DNA of 58,292 bases, from NCBI GenBank assembly GCA_016178595.1, contig JACOSY010000026.1, forward strand, positions 1 to 58,292, read 5' to 3'. The stretch is from Ignavibacteria bacterium (GTDB taxonomy: Bacteria; Bacteroidota; Ignavibacteria; UBA10030; SZUA-254). Under the pieces are notes generated by a model that worked only from the letters and a program-made list of their open reading frames with translations, searched no databases and was not told where the DNA came from. Numbering within the stretch: position 1 is the stretch's first letter; every line of letters begins with the position of its first letter. Below are positions 45,960 through 55,263 of the stretch, piece after piece. Made by a program: the position numbers and the translations under genes.

Positions 45960-47258
45960 ATGAACATCCTCAGCAAGCACGACCCGGAGGTCTCCAACGC
46001 CATCAGGAATGAAATACATCGTCAGAATACAACGCTTGAATTGATTGCTTCCGAAAACTTCGTTAGCCGCGCCGTGCTGGAAGCGATGGGCTCCGTTCTT
46101 ACCAACAAGTATGCGGAAGGCTATCCGGGAAAGCGCTACTACGGCGGCTGCGAGTTCGTCGATGTTGCCGAAAACCTTGCACGCGATCGCGCGAAACAGC
46201 TCTTTGGCGCCGAGTACACAAACGTCCAGCCGCATTCCGGCTCGCAGGCAAACATGGCGGTCTACTTTACGTTTGCCAAGCCGGGCGATAAAGTTATGGG
46301 CATGCATCTTTCGCATGGCGGGCATCTCACTCACGGATCTCCGGTGAATTTCTCCGGACAGCTCTACAACTTCGTTGCGTACGGCGTCAACAAAGACACC
46401 GGCATGATCGATTACAATGAAGTCGAGTCGCTCGCGCTGAAAGAGAAGCCGAAAATGATCACCGTCGGTGCGAGCGCATACTCACGCAACATCGACTATA
46501 AGGCATTCCGCCAGATCGCAGACAAAATCGGTGCGTTTCTCTTTGCCGACATCGCTCACCCGGCGGGACTTATTGCCAAGAAATTCCTGAACGATCCGCT
46601 TCCCCACTGTCACGTCGTCACGTCGACGACGCACAAGACATTGCGCGGTCCTCGCGGCGGATTGATTCTGATGGGAAAGGATTTCGAGAACCCGTTTGGA
46701 ATTGTTGCGCCGAAATCTGGCAGGACGAAAATGATGTCGGAGTTGTTGGATTCGATGGTCATCCCCGGCATCCAGGGCGGACCACTCATGCACGTGATTG
46801 CTGCGAAAGCGGTGGGATTCAAAGAAAATCTCCAGCCGGAATTCGAGACGTACGCACGACAGATCATCAAGAACGCACAGGCGCTTGCAAAGAAATTGAT
46901 AAGCCTTGGATATTACATTATCTCAAACGGCACCGACAACCACTTGATGCTCATCGACTTAAAAAATAAAAATCTCACCGGCAAAGACGCACAAGAAGCG
47001 CTCGATCAATCCGGCGTCACCGTCAACAAGAATGCCGTTCCGTTCGATGACAAGAGTCCGCTCATTACCAGCGGCATTCGCATCGGCACACCGGCACTGA
47101 CGACGCGCGGTATGAAAGAAGCGGAGATGGAAATTGTGGGGGATTTGATCGATCAAGTATTGTGCAACATTGGCAAGGCCGATGTGTATCGAAGTGTTGA
47201 GCAGAAGGTGAAGGAGTTGTGCGAGAGGTTTCCGCTGTATGATGAATTAATAAACTGA
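45960..47258 (+). CDS. glyA: Serine hydroxymethyltransferase
   Basis: This 432-residue PLP enzyme converts serine and tetrahydrofolate to glycine and methylene-tetrahydrofolate. Key strings are [39 protein letters not shown] and the PLP lysine K226 in [15 protein letters not shown]. Length is normal, with a slightly extended central segment. It is 42 bases downstream of rpiB and is followed after 19 bases by a toxin-antitoxin-like pair. Confidence 0.97.
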   Translation: MNILSKHDPEVSNAIRNEIHRQNTTLELIASENFVSRAVLEAMGSVLTNKYAEGYPGKRYYGGCEFVDVAENLARDRAKQLFGAEYTNVQPHSGSQANMAVYFTFAKPGDKVMGMHLSHGGHLTHGSPVNFSGQLYNFVAYGVNKDTGMIDYNEVESLALKEKPKMITVGASAYSRNIDYKAFRQIADKIGAFLFADIAHPAGLIAKKFLNDPLPHCHVVTSTTHKTLRGPRGGLILMGKDFENPFGIVAPKSGRTKMMSELLDSMVIPGIQGGPLMHVIAAKAVGFKENLQPEFETYARQIIKNAQALAKKLISLGYYIISNGTDNHLMLIDLKNKNLTGKDAQEALDQSGVTVNKNAVPFDDKSPLITSGIRIGTPALTTRGMKEAEMEIVGDLIDQVLCNIGKADVYRSVEQKVKELCERFPLYDELIN

Positions 47259-47277
47259 GACTGAAGGAAAAAACTTT

Positions 47278-47703
47278 ATGACAACAACGGTTCAAAAGGA
47301 AGAGAAAGAGGGAAAATATATCGTTCGGTTTTCTCTCGAAGGATTAACTGAAAATGAGAGTTCTATCTTCAAGACCGTTCCATCTTTCTCTATTACCATT
47401 CCTACCAAAAAATATTACGTCGAAGTTGAAGATGAATTACAACAGGCGTTTGGCGATTTGCCAACCCACTTTGAGGAAGACTTAGAAATCGAATTGAAGA
47501 AACTCAACCAATACCGTTTCCTTTTTCGTTCGCCAAACGAGCGTGAATCCTTCATAAAGGAAGTCCTGTACGCAATCAAAGCGAACGAGGAAGTACTAAA
47601 AATTGCCGGCGGTGCTCGGAAAGCGCTAGACAAAAATTCCAGAGAGTACAAAGAAATCATTGAGAAAAATCGCGAGGCTTTTGAGAAACTCTCAAAACTA
47701 TGA
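47278..47703 (+). CDS. Putative antitoxin partner of Doc, unfamiliar family
   Basis: The 141-residue product has a beta-rich N-terminal half (KYIVRFSLEGLTENES, FSITIPTKKYYVEVEDEL) and a helical, strongly charged C-terminal half (REYKEIIEKNREAFEKLSKL). It overlaps the Doc gene by four bases (ATGA), the usual antitoxin-first arrangement. It has no Phd/YefM-like N-terminus and is about twice as long as Phd. I do not recognise the family. AAGGAAAAAA precedes the ATG. An antitoxin role is inferred from position only. Confidence 0.6.
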   Translation: MTTTVQKEEKEGKYIVRFSLEGLTENESSIFKTVPSFSITIPTKKYYVEVEDELQQAFGDLPTHFEEDLEIELKKLNQYRFLFRSPNERESFIKEVLYAIKANEEVLKIAGGARKALDKNSREYKEIIEKNREAFEKLSKL

Positions 47704-48092
47704 CCAACATCCATGACATCTCCGATGTCATCAGGCTTCATGATTCAATCGTCGGACAGTTTGGCGGGATGGGAGGAATTCAGGATGCCAAGCTGCTTTC
47801 TTCTGCTCTTGAGCAACCGTTTACGGGACTTTCCGATGGAACAGAATTTTTTGAGACAATTGAAAAGAAAGCAGGCGTGCTGTTGCAATCGCTGATCAAG
47901 TTCCATCCTTTCATCGATGGAAATAAACGAACCGGCGTCGCAATCACACAAATCTATTTGTTGGAGAGCGGCTATCATTGGGATTTCACACAAACCGAGA
48001 TTGTTGACTTTGCAGTCGCCGTTGCCGACAATCGATATACACTCGATGAGATTATCGAATGGATCAAGACAAGGATGAAAAGCATTGGCTGA
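47700..48092 (+). CDS. doc: Doc (death-on-curing) family toxin
   Basis: This 130-residue Fic/Doc-fold protein has the Doc-type motif HPFIDGNKRTG at residues 69-79 and the usual N-terminal GGxGGIxDxxLLxSALxxP. Doc phosphorylates and inactivates elongation factor Tu; the K in GNKR distinguishes Doc from AMPylating Fic proteins (GNGR). The length matches Doc. It overlaps the upstream partner gene and, by 8 bases, the TTG start proposed for tatC. The pair interrupts an otherwise housekeeping run (glyA to tatC), which fits acquisition by transfer. Confidence 0.88.
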   Translation: MTNIHDISDVIRLHDSIVGQFGGMGGIQDAKLLSSALEQPFTGLSDGTEFFETIEKKAGVLLQSLIKFHPFIDGNKRTGVAITQIYLLESGYHWDFTQTEIVDFAVAVADNRYTLDEIIEWIKTRMKSIG

Positions 48093-48855
48093 CCCCACTG
48101 AAGATGTAAACACCGAGTACGAACCCGAAGAAACCGAGATGTCGTTCCTCGATCATCTCGAGGAATTGCGCTGGCGCATCGTCAAGGCTGTGCTCGGCTT
48201 ACTGGCGGGGGTGATAGTCTGCGGCATCTTTTCCGACTGGATCGTCAACCAGGTCGTTCTCCGCCCAAGCCAGATCGTCAATCCGCCGCTGAAGCTTATC
48301 AATACCATTCCCTACGGTCAGATCACGTTCTACATGATGGTGGTGATCGTCGGCGGGCTTATCCTCAGCTCGCCGTGGATCATCTTTCAGCTTTGGAGAT
48401 TCGTCGAGCCGGGCTTGAAGCCGAAGGAGCGGAAGTACATCTCCAGCATCGTTGTTTACACAACGCTATGCTTCCTGCTCGGCGTCGCCTTTGCCTACTT
48501 CGTTATGCTTCCCTACATGCTCGGGTTCTTTGCCGCCTTCGGCACGGCGGGCATCACCAACATGATCTCGATAGATGAATACATGAGCTTCGTCATCCAG
48601 CTCGTGCTGCTTTCCGGACTGATCTTCGAGCTGCCGATGGTCTCGTATTTTCTTGCACGCTTCGGCATCATGACGCCGGCATTCATGCGCCACTACCGCC
48701 GGCACGCCATCGTCGTCATCATGATCATCGCGGCAATCGTAACACCGACGACCGATCCGGTGACGATGACCATCTTTGCGCTCCCGATGCTTGTTCTCTA
48801 CGAAGTCAGCATCTGGATTGCATCGGTGGCAAAACGCAAGCGCGACGAAGCATGA
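48085..48855 (+). CDS. tatC: Twin-arginine translocase subunit TatC
   Basis: This 256-residue integral membrane protein has the TatC signature FLDHLEELRWRI near the N-terminus, six predicted helices and FVEPGLKPKERKYI after the second. TatC recognises twin-arginine signal peptides of folded substrates. The start is a TTG at 48085 overlapping doc; an ATG at 48139 (MSFLDHLEELRWR) would also give a complete TatC. No tatA or tatB gene is adjacent. A palindromic repeat region follows. Confidence 0.95.
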   Translation: MADPTEDVNTEYEPEETEMSFLDHLEELRWRIVKAVLGLLAGVIVCGIFSDWIVNQVVLRPSQIVNPPLKLINTIPYGQITFYMMVVIVGGLILSSPWIIFQLWRFVEPGLKPKERKYISSIVVYTTLCFLLGVAFAYFVMLPYMLGFFAAFGTAGITNMISIDEYMSFVIQLVLLSGLIFELPMVSYFLARFGIMTPAFMRHYRRHAIVVIMIIAAIVTPTTDPVTMTIFALPMLVLYEVSIWIASVAKRKRDEA

Positions 48856-48897
48856 GACAGCTTGAGAATGATTTCGGTATGAGATATGACTGTATAG

Positions 48898-49014
48898 CCA
48901 CAAGCTTCAGCTCGTGGAACACGTTAACCAAACAAGCACGATGGGTTTTAACCCATTCGCGGGGCTGAAGCCCTGCTGATTTCGGCGCATCTACCCACGA
49001 CCTAAAGGTCGTGG
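48898..49014. repeat. Cluster of REP-like palindromes
   Basis: Four short palindromes lie in 117 bases: CCACAAGCTTCAGCTCGTGG (48898-48917, one mismatch), ATGGGTTTTAACCCAT (48941-48956), GGGCTGAAGCCC (48962-48973) and CCACGACCTAAAGGTCGTGG (48995-49014, perfect 8-bp stem). The layout, with similar outer hairpins around inner ones, is that of REP/BIME-type repeats mobilised by IS200-like TnpA-REP proteins. It separates tatC from the polyprenyl synthase gene and could also act as a tatC terminator. Confidence 0.65.
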
Positions 49015-49071
49015 CAACAACGTGCGTCAACAACCGAGCGAAAAACGAACACAAAAATAATAAAAGATTCA

Positions 49072-50043
49072 ATGGACCTTCGCGACATCATACAGCCAAT
49101 CGACCACGAGCTTGATCTCTTCGACGAGTATTTCCGGAAGGCGATGCGCTCGAAGGTGGCATTCGTCGATATGGTCGCGCGATACATCGTGAAGCAGAAG
49201 GGAAAGAGAATCCGCCCGGCGCTCGTGCTGCTCACGGCAAAAGCCTGCGGCACGATCAATGAAAGCTCGTATCGCGGCGCGGCGCTCGTCGAGATTCTTC
49301 ACACTGCAACGCTGATTCACGACGACGTGGTGGATGATGCCGATACGCGGCGCGGCTTTCCATCCATCAACGCCGTCTGGAAGAACAAGATCGCAGTCCT
49401 GATGGGCGATTACATGCTCGCCAAGGGATTGCTTCTCTCGCTCGATAATGACGACTTTGTTTTCTTGAAAATTATTTCCGACGCCGTCCGCAGGATGAGC
49501 GAGGCCGAGATACTGCAAATTGCCAAGAGCCGCCAGCTCGACCTCGACGAAGAAACGTATTTGAAGATCATCTCCGACAAAACCGCATCGCTCATTTCCA
49601 CCTGCTGCCAGATCGGTGCGGCAAGTGTCACCCGCGATGTTGACGTGTTGAACCACATCAGGGAGTTTGGTGAGAATGTAGGAATGGTGTTCCAGATTCG
49701 CGACGACTTGCTCGATTACACAGGCCGGAGAAGCATTACCGGGAAGCCGACCGGCTTAGATGTGAAAGAAAAGAAGCTCACGCTTCCGCTCATCTATGCG
49801 TTCACCAAAGCCCCGCGCGTGCAGACGAAGGCGATCCTCCGCATCATCAAGAATGGCGCACGGGCAAGAGAGTTAGAGCAGGTGGTGGAGTTTGCGCACG
49901 AATTTGGCGGGATCGATTACACGATGAAGAGAGCGGAAGAATACTCCGCCCGTGCGCTCGCGGCACTTGCCATCCTTTCTCCATCACACGCCAAAGACTC
50001 TCTCACCAGTTTTGTGGAATTCTTCCTGGCCAGAAGTAAATAG
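49072..50043 (+). CDS. Polyprenyl diphosphate synthase
   Basis: This 323-residue trans-isoprenyl synthase has the first aspartate-rich motif in LIHDDVVDDADTRRG and the second in FQIRDDLLDYTGRR. KGKRIRPALVLL and the GKPTGLDVKEKKLTLPLIYA segment are typical. Such enzymes (IspB/HepT/SdsA group) make the C35-C50 side chain of quinones; chain length cannot be told from sequence here. It stands alone, with a repeat cluster upstream and a degraded sorting-domain fragment downstream. Confidence 0.93.
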   Translation: MDLRDIIQPIDHELDLFDEYFRKAMRSKVAFVDMVARYIVKQKGKRIRPALVLLTAKACGTINESSYRGAALVEILHTATLIHDDVVDDADTRRGFPSINAVWKNKIAVLMGDYMLAKGLLLSLDNDDFVFLKIISDAVRRMSEAEILQIAKSRQLDLDEETYLKIISDKTASLISTCCQIGAASVTRDVDVLNHIREFGENVGMVFQIRDDLLDYTGRRSITGKPTGLDVKEKKLTLPLIYAFTKAPRVQTKAILRIIKNGARARELEQVVEFAHEFGGIDYTMKRAEEYSARALAALAILSPSHAKDSLTSFVEFFLARSK

Positions 50044-50066
50044 GGCTTCTTCGACCCGAATTTATT

Positions 50067-50200
50067 TCAGGAGTATCTGATCTCCACGAACGACCCTGCT
50101 CGTAACGTGTTGAAGCACATGCCATTAGCTACTGTACCTGCATCCCATGTGAGTGTGTATTCACCAGATTGATCACTTTTTCACGAATCATATCATGAAA
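50067..50200 (-). pseudogene. Degraded T9SS type A sorting-domain fragment
   Basis: On the minus strand a frame ending at TGA 50067-50069 reads SGEYTLTWDAGTVANGM, then CFNTLRAGSFVEIRYS. This clearly derives from the last 35-40 residues of a type A sorting domain (usual form GEYTVTWDA..VANGVYFYRLRAGSFVETRKL). Substitutions such as GMCFNTL for GVYFYRL, the missing upstream half and the altered end show it is decaying. It is the only feature I can support between the polyprenyl synthase and the small membrane protein. Confidence 0.7.
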
Positions 50201-50281
50201 ACTGGGAAATGATTGATACGGCTCAACACATATCGCACAGAGAATTCGTACATTACGACAGCACGGTGAAGGAGATTTGCT

Positions 50282-50446
50282 ATGTGCATATCGTCATGCT
50301 TACCGATGTTCATCTCGATCGTGGATATCTTCGTCTGGTCATCCTTTGTCTTTGCAGGAGTGATGCTCTGTTTCCTCGTGTACAAATTGTGGAAGCGCTT
50401 CTCAAACAGCAAAGCCCCGGACGACAACGACATCGATGATTACTGA
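50282..50446 (+). CDS. Small single-span membrane protein (54 residues)
   Basis: An ATG at 50282 preceded by GAAGGAG with a 7-base spacing opens a 54-codon frame ending at TGA 50444-50446. The product has a hydrophobic segment (MFISIVDIFVWSSFVFAGVM then LCFLVY, about residues 9-34), a basic patch (KLWKRFSNSK) and an acidic tail (DDNDIDDY). The strong ribosome-binding site, single transmembrane span and positive-inside pattern argue that it is real. I know no family for it. It sits upstream of the YdeI-family gene. Confidence 0.6.
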   Translation: MCISSCLPMFISIVDIFVWSSFVFAGVMLCFLVYKLWKRFSNSKAPDDNDIDDY

Positions 50447-50555
50447 ACGGGTGGGGGAAAAGCACCTACCTGTATGCAAACCGCCTTTGCATTTCACTCC
50501 GCATTTCTTATACTACACATCATTTTCCACCACTCGCACAATACAGGACTCTTGG

Positions 50556-51122
50556 ATGCAGATCGGAAGGGCGCTGTACGTCTCCACACGGAAAGCATGG
50601 CGCGCCTGGTTTGCAGCGCACTCCGCCACCGCAAACGAGATCTGGCTCATCTATTATAAGAAGCAGAGCGGGAAGCCGCGCATCCCTTACAACGACGCGG
50701 TGGAGGAGGCTCTCTACTACGGCTGGATCGACAGCATCACGAAGCCGATCGACAACGAGAAATATGCACAGCGGTTCACTCCACGCAAGCCGAAGGCACA
50801 GTGGTCTGCAATGAACATCGAGCGATTACGACGATTGATCCGGCAGAAGAAGGTTACCAAAGCCGGGTTGGAAGCAGCCAAGGATATTCTCGGAACTCTT
50901 CTCTGGAAACCGAAAGAGATTGCGATCCCTCCCGACATCCTGAGAGCGCTCAAGAAGGATCCGACGACCTGGAAGAATTTCTCGTGCTTCCCGGCGTCGT
51001 ACAAACGCATCCGTGTTGGCTGGATTGATGCTTCGCGGAGACGTCCCGATGTGTTTCAGCAGCGACTGCGCTATTTCCTGAAAATGACCGCACAGAACAA
51101 ACGGTTTGGGATGGTGCAATAG
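50556..51122 (+). CDS. YdeI/OmpD-associated family protein
   Basis: The 188-residue product matches the YdeI/OmdA family: WRAWFAAHSATANEIWLIYY, then GWIDSITKPIDNEKYAQRFTPR. The C-terminal OmdA-type segment has IPPDILRALKKDPTTWKNF and KRIRVGWIDASRRR. I set the start at ATG 50556, where family homology begins and AGGA lies upstream; a longer in-frame start at 50436 overlaps the small membrane protein. E. coli YdeI-like proteins are linked to stress and antimicrobial-peptide tolerance, but biochemistry is not established. It converges with the usp gene. Confidence 0.85.
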   Translation: MQIGRALYVSTRKAWRAWFAAHSATANEIWLIYYKKQSGKPRIPYNDAVEEALYYGWIDSITKPIDNEKYAQRFTPRKPKAQWSAMNIERLRRLIRQKKVTKAGLEAAKDILGTLLWKPKEIAIPPDILRALKKDPTTWKNFSCFPASYKRIRVGWIDASRRRPDVFQQRLRYFLKMTAQNKRFGMVQ

Positions 51123-51152
51123 TCGCCTACCGCGCCCACGTACTCCGTTCGC

Positions 51153-51662
51153 TTAATGCTCAATCATCCGCACAATCAGCACAGGGCATGGCGCGCGTTT
51201 CACCACTTTCTCAGTCGTGCTGCCGAAGATGAAATGCTCGACCCCTGTATGCCCATGCGTTGCGATGACGATGAGGTCGGCGTTCTCCTCCACTGCAGTG
51301 GTAATGATCTCGTGGAAAGGTTTGCCGCTGCGCACCATCGTCCGTGCTTTTGCGCGTCCGGCAATATTCGACTCAACGAGCTTCTCCAACTCGATCTTCC
51401 CTCGCTGCGCCAGTTCGTGCTCGATGTTCGGCAACGTTACCTGACCAAAGCCTAAATCTGCGGGATACACCGCAGGCTCAACGACATAGAGGAGAAGCAA
51501 TTCGGAATCGAACCTGCTCGCGGCGGAAATGGCATACGCAAGCGCGTTCTTCGAGTAGCCGGAGAAATCGATCGGGACGAGGATACGCTCGAACCTCACC
51601 TCGTCCGGCGAGAGTATCGTTGTTTCCGATGATGGATGCTTCTTCTGCTCTTTCGTTTTCAC
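51153..51662 (-). CDS. Universal stress protein (UspA family)
   Basis: This 169-residue single-domain Usp protein shows RILVPIDFSGYSKNALAYAI at the start and the ATP-binding motif THGHTGVEHFIFGSTTEKVV at the end (GxxG-x9-GS/T), so it likely binds ATP. A 23-residue charged N-terminal extension precedes the fold. The start codon is a GTG at 51662, supported by AGGAGG 8 bases upstream. It converges with the YdeI gene and is read separately from ilvE, which ends 55 bases upstream. Confidence 0.93.
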   Translation of the reverse strand: MKTKEQKKHPSSETTILSPDEVRFERILVPIDFSGYSKNALAYAISAASRFDSELLLLYVVEPAVYPADLGFGQVTLPNIEHELAQRGKIELEKLVESNIAGRAKARTMVRSGKPFHEIITTAVEENADLIVIATHGHTGVEHFIFGSTTEKVVKRAPCPVLIVRMIEH

Positions 51663-51716
51663 ACCAGAATCCTCCTGAGTTGTATTCTATGCGATCGCGT
51701 GAAATCCTTCAATCCT

Positions 51717-52643
51717 TCAATCATTGACGATGAACTTCAGCCAGCCGTGCGTATCGTTGCCATTCTTGACGACATCGAAGAACATTCGTTGGACATCTTT
51801 CGTGATCGGTCCCGGTTTGCCGCTGCCGATCGGCATACGGTCAACGGACCGGATCGGCGTAACCTCGGCGGCAGTGCCGGTGAAGAACAGCTCGTCGGCA
51901 ATCGTGAGCATCTCGCGCGAGACGGGCGCTTCAATCAGCCGGAGGCCGGATTCTTTTACCAGCGTCATGATCGTGGACCGCGTGACGCCTGGAAGAATGC
52001 TGGATGTAAACGGCGGCGTGTAGACGTCGCCATTCTTCACCATGAAAATGTTCTCACCGCTTCCTTCGCTGACATGGCCGAAGATATCCAGTGCAATTCC
52101 CTCGGTGAATCCCGCTTTCAGTGCTTCGATCTTAATAAGCTGTGCGTTCAGGTAGTTGCCTCCGGCTTTTGCGATTGTTGGAAGTGTATTCGGCGCCGGG
52201 CGTGTCCACGACGATACGCAACAGTCGATCCCATTGGAGAGCGCTTCTGCACCGAGATACGTGCCCCATTCCCAGACGGCAATCGCAACATCGACCGGAT
52301 TGTTGAGAGGGTTCACCCCGACGTCGCCATAACCGCGATACACGATGGGCCGGATGTAACACGACTTCATTCCATTGACCTGGATCGTCTGCAGGATTGC
52401 ATCTTCCAATTCCTTGCGTAAGAATGGAATTTCAGAATGATAGATCTTGACGGAATCGTACAAGCGTTCCAGGTGTTTATCCAGACGAAAGATCGCGGAG
52501 CCTTTCTTCGTCTCGTAACAGCGTATTCCTTCGAACCAACTCGATCCATAATGAACAACGTGCGAGAGGATGTGGATGTTTGCATTCGCCCAATCGACCA
52601 GCTTCCCATTCATCCATATTTTCGCAACAGGTTTAATCGGCAT
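51717..52643 (-). CDS. ilvE: Branched-chain amino acid aminotransferase
   Basis: This 308-residue fold-type IV PLP aminotransferase carries out the last step of valine, leucine and isoleucine synthesis. The PLP lysine is K159 in TIAKAGGNYLNAQL. SSWFEGIRCYETKKG, CYIRPIVYRGYGDVG and EGSGENIFMVKNGDVYTPP are typical of the IlvE-I group. Length is normal. It follows the GNAT gene by 12 bases and might share its transcript; branched-chain acyl precursors would be relevant to iso-branched sphingoid bases, but that link is inference. Confidence 0.95.
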   Translation of the reverse strand: MPIKPVAKIWMNGKLVDWANANIHILSHVVHYGSSWFEGIRCYETKKGSAIFRLDKHLERLYDSVKIYHSEIPFLRKELEDAILQTIQVNGMKSCYIRPIVYRGYGDVGVNPLNNPVDVAIAVWEWGTYLGAEALSNGIDCCVSSWTRPAPNTLPTIAKAGGNYLNAQLIKIEALKAGFTEGIALDIFGHVSEGSGENIFMVKNGDVYTPPFTSSILPGVTRSTIMTLVKESGLRLIEAPVSREMLTIADELFFTGTAAEVTPIRSVDRMPIGSGKPGPITKDVQRMFFDVVKNGNDTHGWLKFIVND

Positions 52644-52655
52644 CGGCTTGTCCTT

Positions 52656-53774
52656 TCAGATTGGCATTTCGTAAATTCGATACGTCTTGTACCGCTCACC
52701 GCTCATCATTGCAGCGGCACGATTCATCATAACGTTGTCTTCCAACACCCATCCGGCTTCACCGAATACATATCCCAAATCTACCGCTCGCTTTCCCGTC
52801 TCGTAAAACAACACACTCGCAGCGCCGGTTTTCTTATGCTCGGGGATGACGCCAAGAACGATGACGCGCGCTTTGTTGATGGTCTTCTTGTACCGCATCA
52901 AGCAATAAAGTCCGGGCAGCAGATACCCCTTCGTATTGTGTTTGAGGGCCATGTTGAGGTCCGGCAGCGATAGCGAAAATCCAATCGGTTCGCCCTTGTA
53001 CTCTACAATAAGAACGAGATCCGGCACGACGACCGGCTTCAGATCCTTTGCCAGCGCCTCGAATTCCTGATCGGTCATTGGGACGGAACCCCAGTTGTAC
53101 TGCCACGCTCTATTATAGAGCTGCTTGATGGTCGCAACTTCGCGGTTGAAGTTCTTCATATCGATGCTGCGAAACGTGAGTCCCTCCTTTTTCCGCACCA
53201 TTTCGGTTACCCGCGCAAGTTTCTCGGATACGAAGCTCTTGCCTCTCAAAAGGTAGGAGTAGAGGTCTTTGACCTTTCGCAGTCCAACCGATTCAAAAAG
53301 CTCCGCATAGTATGGTGGATTGTACGGCATCAGCACTGCCGGCGTTTCGTTGAAGCCATCGATCAGCACTCCGTATTCGTCATTCACGGACGGGCTTGCC
53401 GGGCCTCTCATTGCCGTGACGTTTCGCTTCTTCAACCATTCGTGGGCCGTATCGAAGAGACTCTTTGCCACATCACGGTCATTGATGGATTCATAGAAGC
53501 CAAAGAACCCTATCGACTCGTTGTGTTCTTTATTGTGATTGGCATTGATGATAGCGCCGATGCGACCGACGATTTCACCATTGCGCCGCGCAAGAAAAAA
53601 TTCCGCTTCCGCATGTTTGTAGAAGGGATTGTTCTTTCGATCCATAAGTTTCCGCCGGTCCATGAGAAGCGGTGGAACCCATTGCGGATAGCCGCGGTAC
53701 ATCGACCAGGGAAATGTTATGAATTGTTTTCGATCGCGACTCGAAGAAATTCGCTGTACGGAGATCGTACTCAT
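52656..53774 (-). CDS. GNAT-superfamily acyltransferase, probable bacterial ceramide synthase
   Basis: The 372-residue product contains a GNAT-type fold. The N-terminal part includes FFLARRNGEIVGRIGAIINA and GFYESINDRDVAKSLFDTA; the C-terminal part includes IGFSLSLPDLNMALK, IVLGVIPEHKKTGAASVLFY and a final AGWVLEDNVMMNRAAAMM. Bacterial ceramide synthases belong to the GNAT superfamily and are encoded near serine palmitoyltransferase. Here the gene is directly next to spt (96 bases), with a CerR-like reductase divergent beyond it. Function as N-acyltransferase of the sphingoid base is inferred from this context. Confidence 0.7.
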   Translation of the reverse strand: MSTISVQRISSSRDRKQFITFPWSMYRGYPQWVPPLLMDRRKLMDRKNNPFYKHAEAEFFLARRNGEIVGRIGAIINANHNKEHNESIGFFGFYESINDRDVAKSLFDTAHEWLKKRNVTAMRGPASPSVNDEYGVLIDGFNETPAVLMPYNPPYYAELFESVGLRKVKDLYSYLLRGKSFVSEKLARVTEMVRKKEGLTFRSIDMKNFNREVATIKQLYNRAWQYNWGSVPMTDQEFEALAKDLKPVVVPDLVLIVEYKGEPIGFSLSLPDLNMALKHNTKGYLLPGLYCLMRYKKTINKARVIVLGVIPEHKKTGAASVLFYETGKRAVDLGYVFGEAGWVLEDNVMMNRAAAMMSGERYKTYRIYEMPI

Positions 53775-53870
53775 TTCCTCACGTGTGATAAAAAGAACGG
53801 TACCTTCGCATCAGGGAGCGGCTGCGGAGATGCAGTCGAAGGTGCAATCGGTGTTTCAGAAGAGCGGTGC

Positions 53871-55118
53871 TCAAGGAATAATTCCGAGCTCTTTTCCCAT
53901 CTGCCCGAAGATTTCAAGAATGCGATCGAGGTGCTGATCCTCGTGCGTCGCCATGTAACTCGTGCGCATCATCTGCATGCCGGGTGGAACGCCGGGACTG
54001 ATAAAAGCGTTCACGAACACGCCCGCATCGAACAACTTGCGCCAGAACTGGAACGCAAGCATATCGTCTCCCACAATCACCGGCACCACTGCAGACTGAC
54101 CATCGAGAACTTTGAAGCCGAGCTGTTTGAAGCCCGCACGCATCTTGTTTGCGTTCCGAAGAAGCCGGGTGATCCGTTCGGGTTCCTTCTCAAGGATATC
54201 GATGGCGGCAAGCGCCGCCGCAACGGATGCAGGCGTTGGACTTGCACTGAAGATGAGTGCGGGAGAATGATGCTTCAGATAGTTGATGACCCGCTCTTCC
54301 CCGACCACGAACCCGCCGAGCGATGCGAACGTTTTCGAGAACGTACCCATCGTCATATCGACTGCTTGTTCGAGTCCGAAGTGGCTCGCCGTTCCTCTGC
54401 CACCCTTGCCGATCACGCCGATGGCATGGGCATCATCAACAAGAATGCGCGCGTTATATTTTTTTGCAATGGGAACAAGTTCCAGGAGGTCGACAATCTC
54501 GCCGCTCGTGCTAAAAATACCATCGGTCACAATGAGCTTGCCGGCGTGCAGCGGCAGTCGTGAAATGACGCGCTCGAGATCTGCCATGTCGTTGTGCTTG
54601 TAACGGACGAAATCGGCAAACATGCCCTTGGCCATCATGTAACCTGCAACGATACACGCATGATTATCCTTATCCGTGACAACGTATTCGCCGCGCTGGA
54701 CGAGTGTTGGAATAATGCCCTGAGCCGTCTGATACCCGGTACTAAAGAGGAGACACGACTCCTTGTCCATATACCGTGCGAGTCTCACTTCGAGTTCATT
54801 GTGGAGATCGAGTGTACCGGTGAGATAGCGGGACCCGGAACATCCCGTCCCATATTTCTCGATAGCTTTAGCGGCAGCTTCTTTCACCTTTGGATGCGCA
54901 GTGAGACCAAGGTAATTGTTCGAGCCTGCCATGATGATCTTACGGCCTTCGATCCGAACGACAGGACCCTCATTCTCTTCGATGGCCCTGAAGTACGGGT
55001 AAAAACCTGCCGCTTTCACCTCGTCGGCGCGGGTGAACTCCAGGCATTTCTGAAAGAGATCGTTTGGCTTTTTGGTGTCGTCGATCTTTGGGGTCTGTGT
55101 TGTCTGAGGACGATTCAT
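53871..55118 (-). CDS. spt: Serine palmitoyltransferase-like alpha-oxoamine synthase
   Basis: This 415-residue PLP enzyme of the alpha-oxoamine synthase family (with BioF, Kbl and HemA) has [32 protein letters not shown] and the stacking H153 in DKDNHACI. It also has D229/H231 in [10 protein letters not shown] and the PLP lysine K262 in [14 protein letters not shown]. The N-terminal extension with [17 protein letters not shown] is characteristic of Bacteroidota serine palmitoyltransferases and is longer than BioF. It would condense serine with an acyl-CoA, the first step of sphingolipid synthesis. A BioF or Kbl role is the alternative, but no biotin or threonine genes are nearby. Confidence 0.82.
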   Translation of the reverse strand: MNRPQTTQTPKIDDTKKPNDLFQKCLEFTRADEVKAAGFYPYFRAIEENEGPVVRIEGRKIIMAGSNNYLGLTAHPKVKEAAAKAIEKYGTGCSGSRYLTGTLDLHNELEVRLARYMDKESCLLFSTGYQTAQGIIPTLVQRGEYVVTDKDNHACIVAGYMMAKGMFADFVRYKHNDMADLERVISRLPLHAGKLIVTDGIFSTSGEIVDLLELVPIAKKYNARILVDDAHAIGVIGKGGRGTASHFGLEQAVDMTMGTFSKTFASLGGFVVGEERVINYLKHHSPALIFSASPTPASVAAALAAIDILEKEPERITRLLRNANKMRAGFKQLGFKVLDGQSAVVPVIVGDDMLAFQFWRKLFDAGVFVNAFISPGVPPGMQMMRTSYMATHEDQHLDRILEIFGQMGKELGIIP

Positions 55119-55263
55119 TCTATATCATTGGTAGTGTAGGAAATCTGTACGGCATGAGATCGTGGTCGTACTCCGTGATGATTCTGAGTACGTACGTCAT
55201 TGGGTCCAGTGGAATCCTGGGAATCGCCTTAATACATCCGGTCGTGGTAAAATCTCGATCGGC

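Noticed and set aside
53442-54563. 373-codon plus-strand open frame across the GNAT and spt genes
   Set aside because: It spans two convincing minus-strand genes and the gap between them and reads as Cys/His/Arg-rich shadow sequence.
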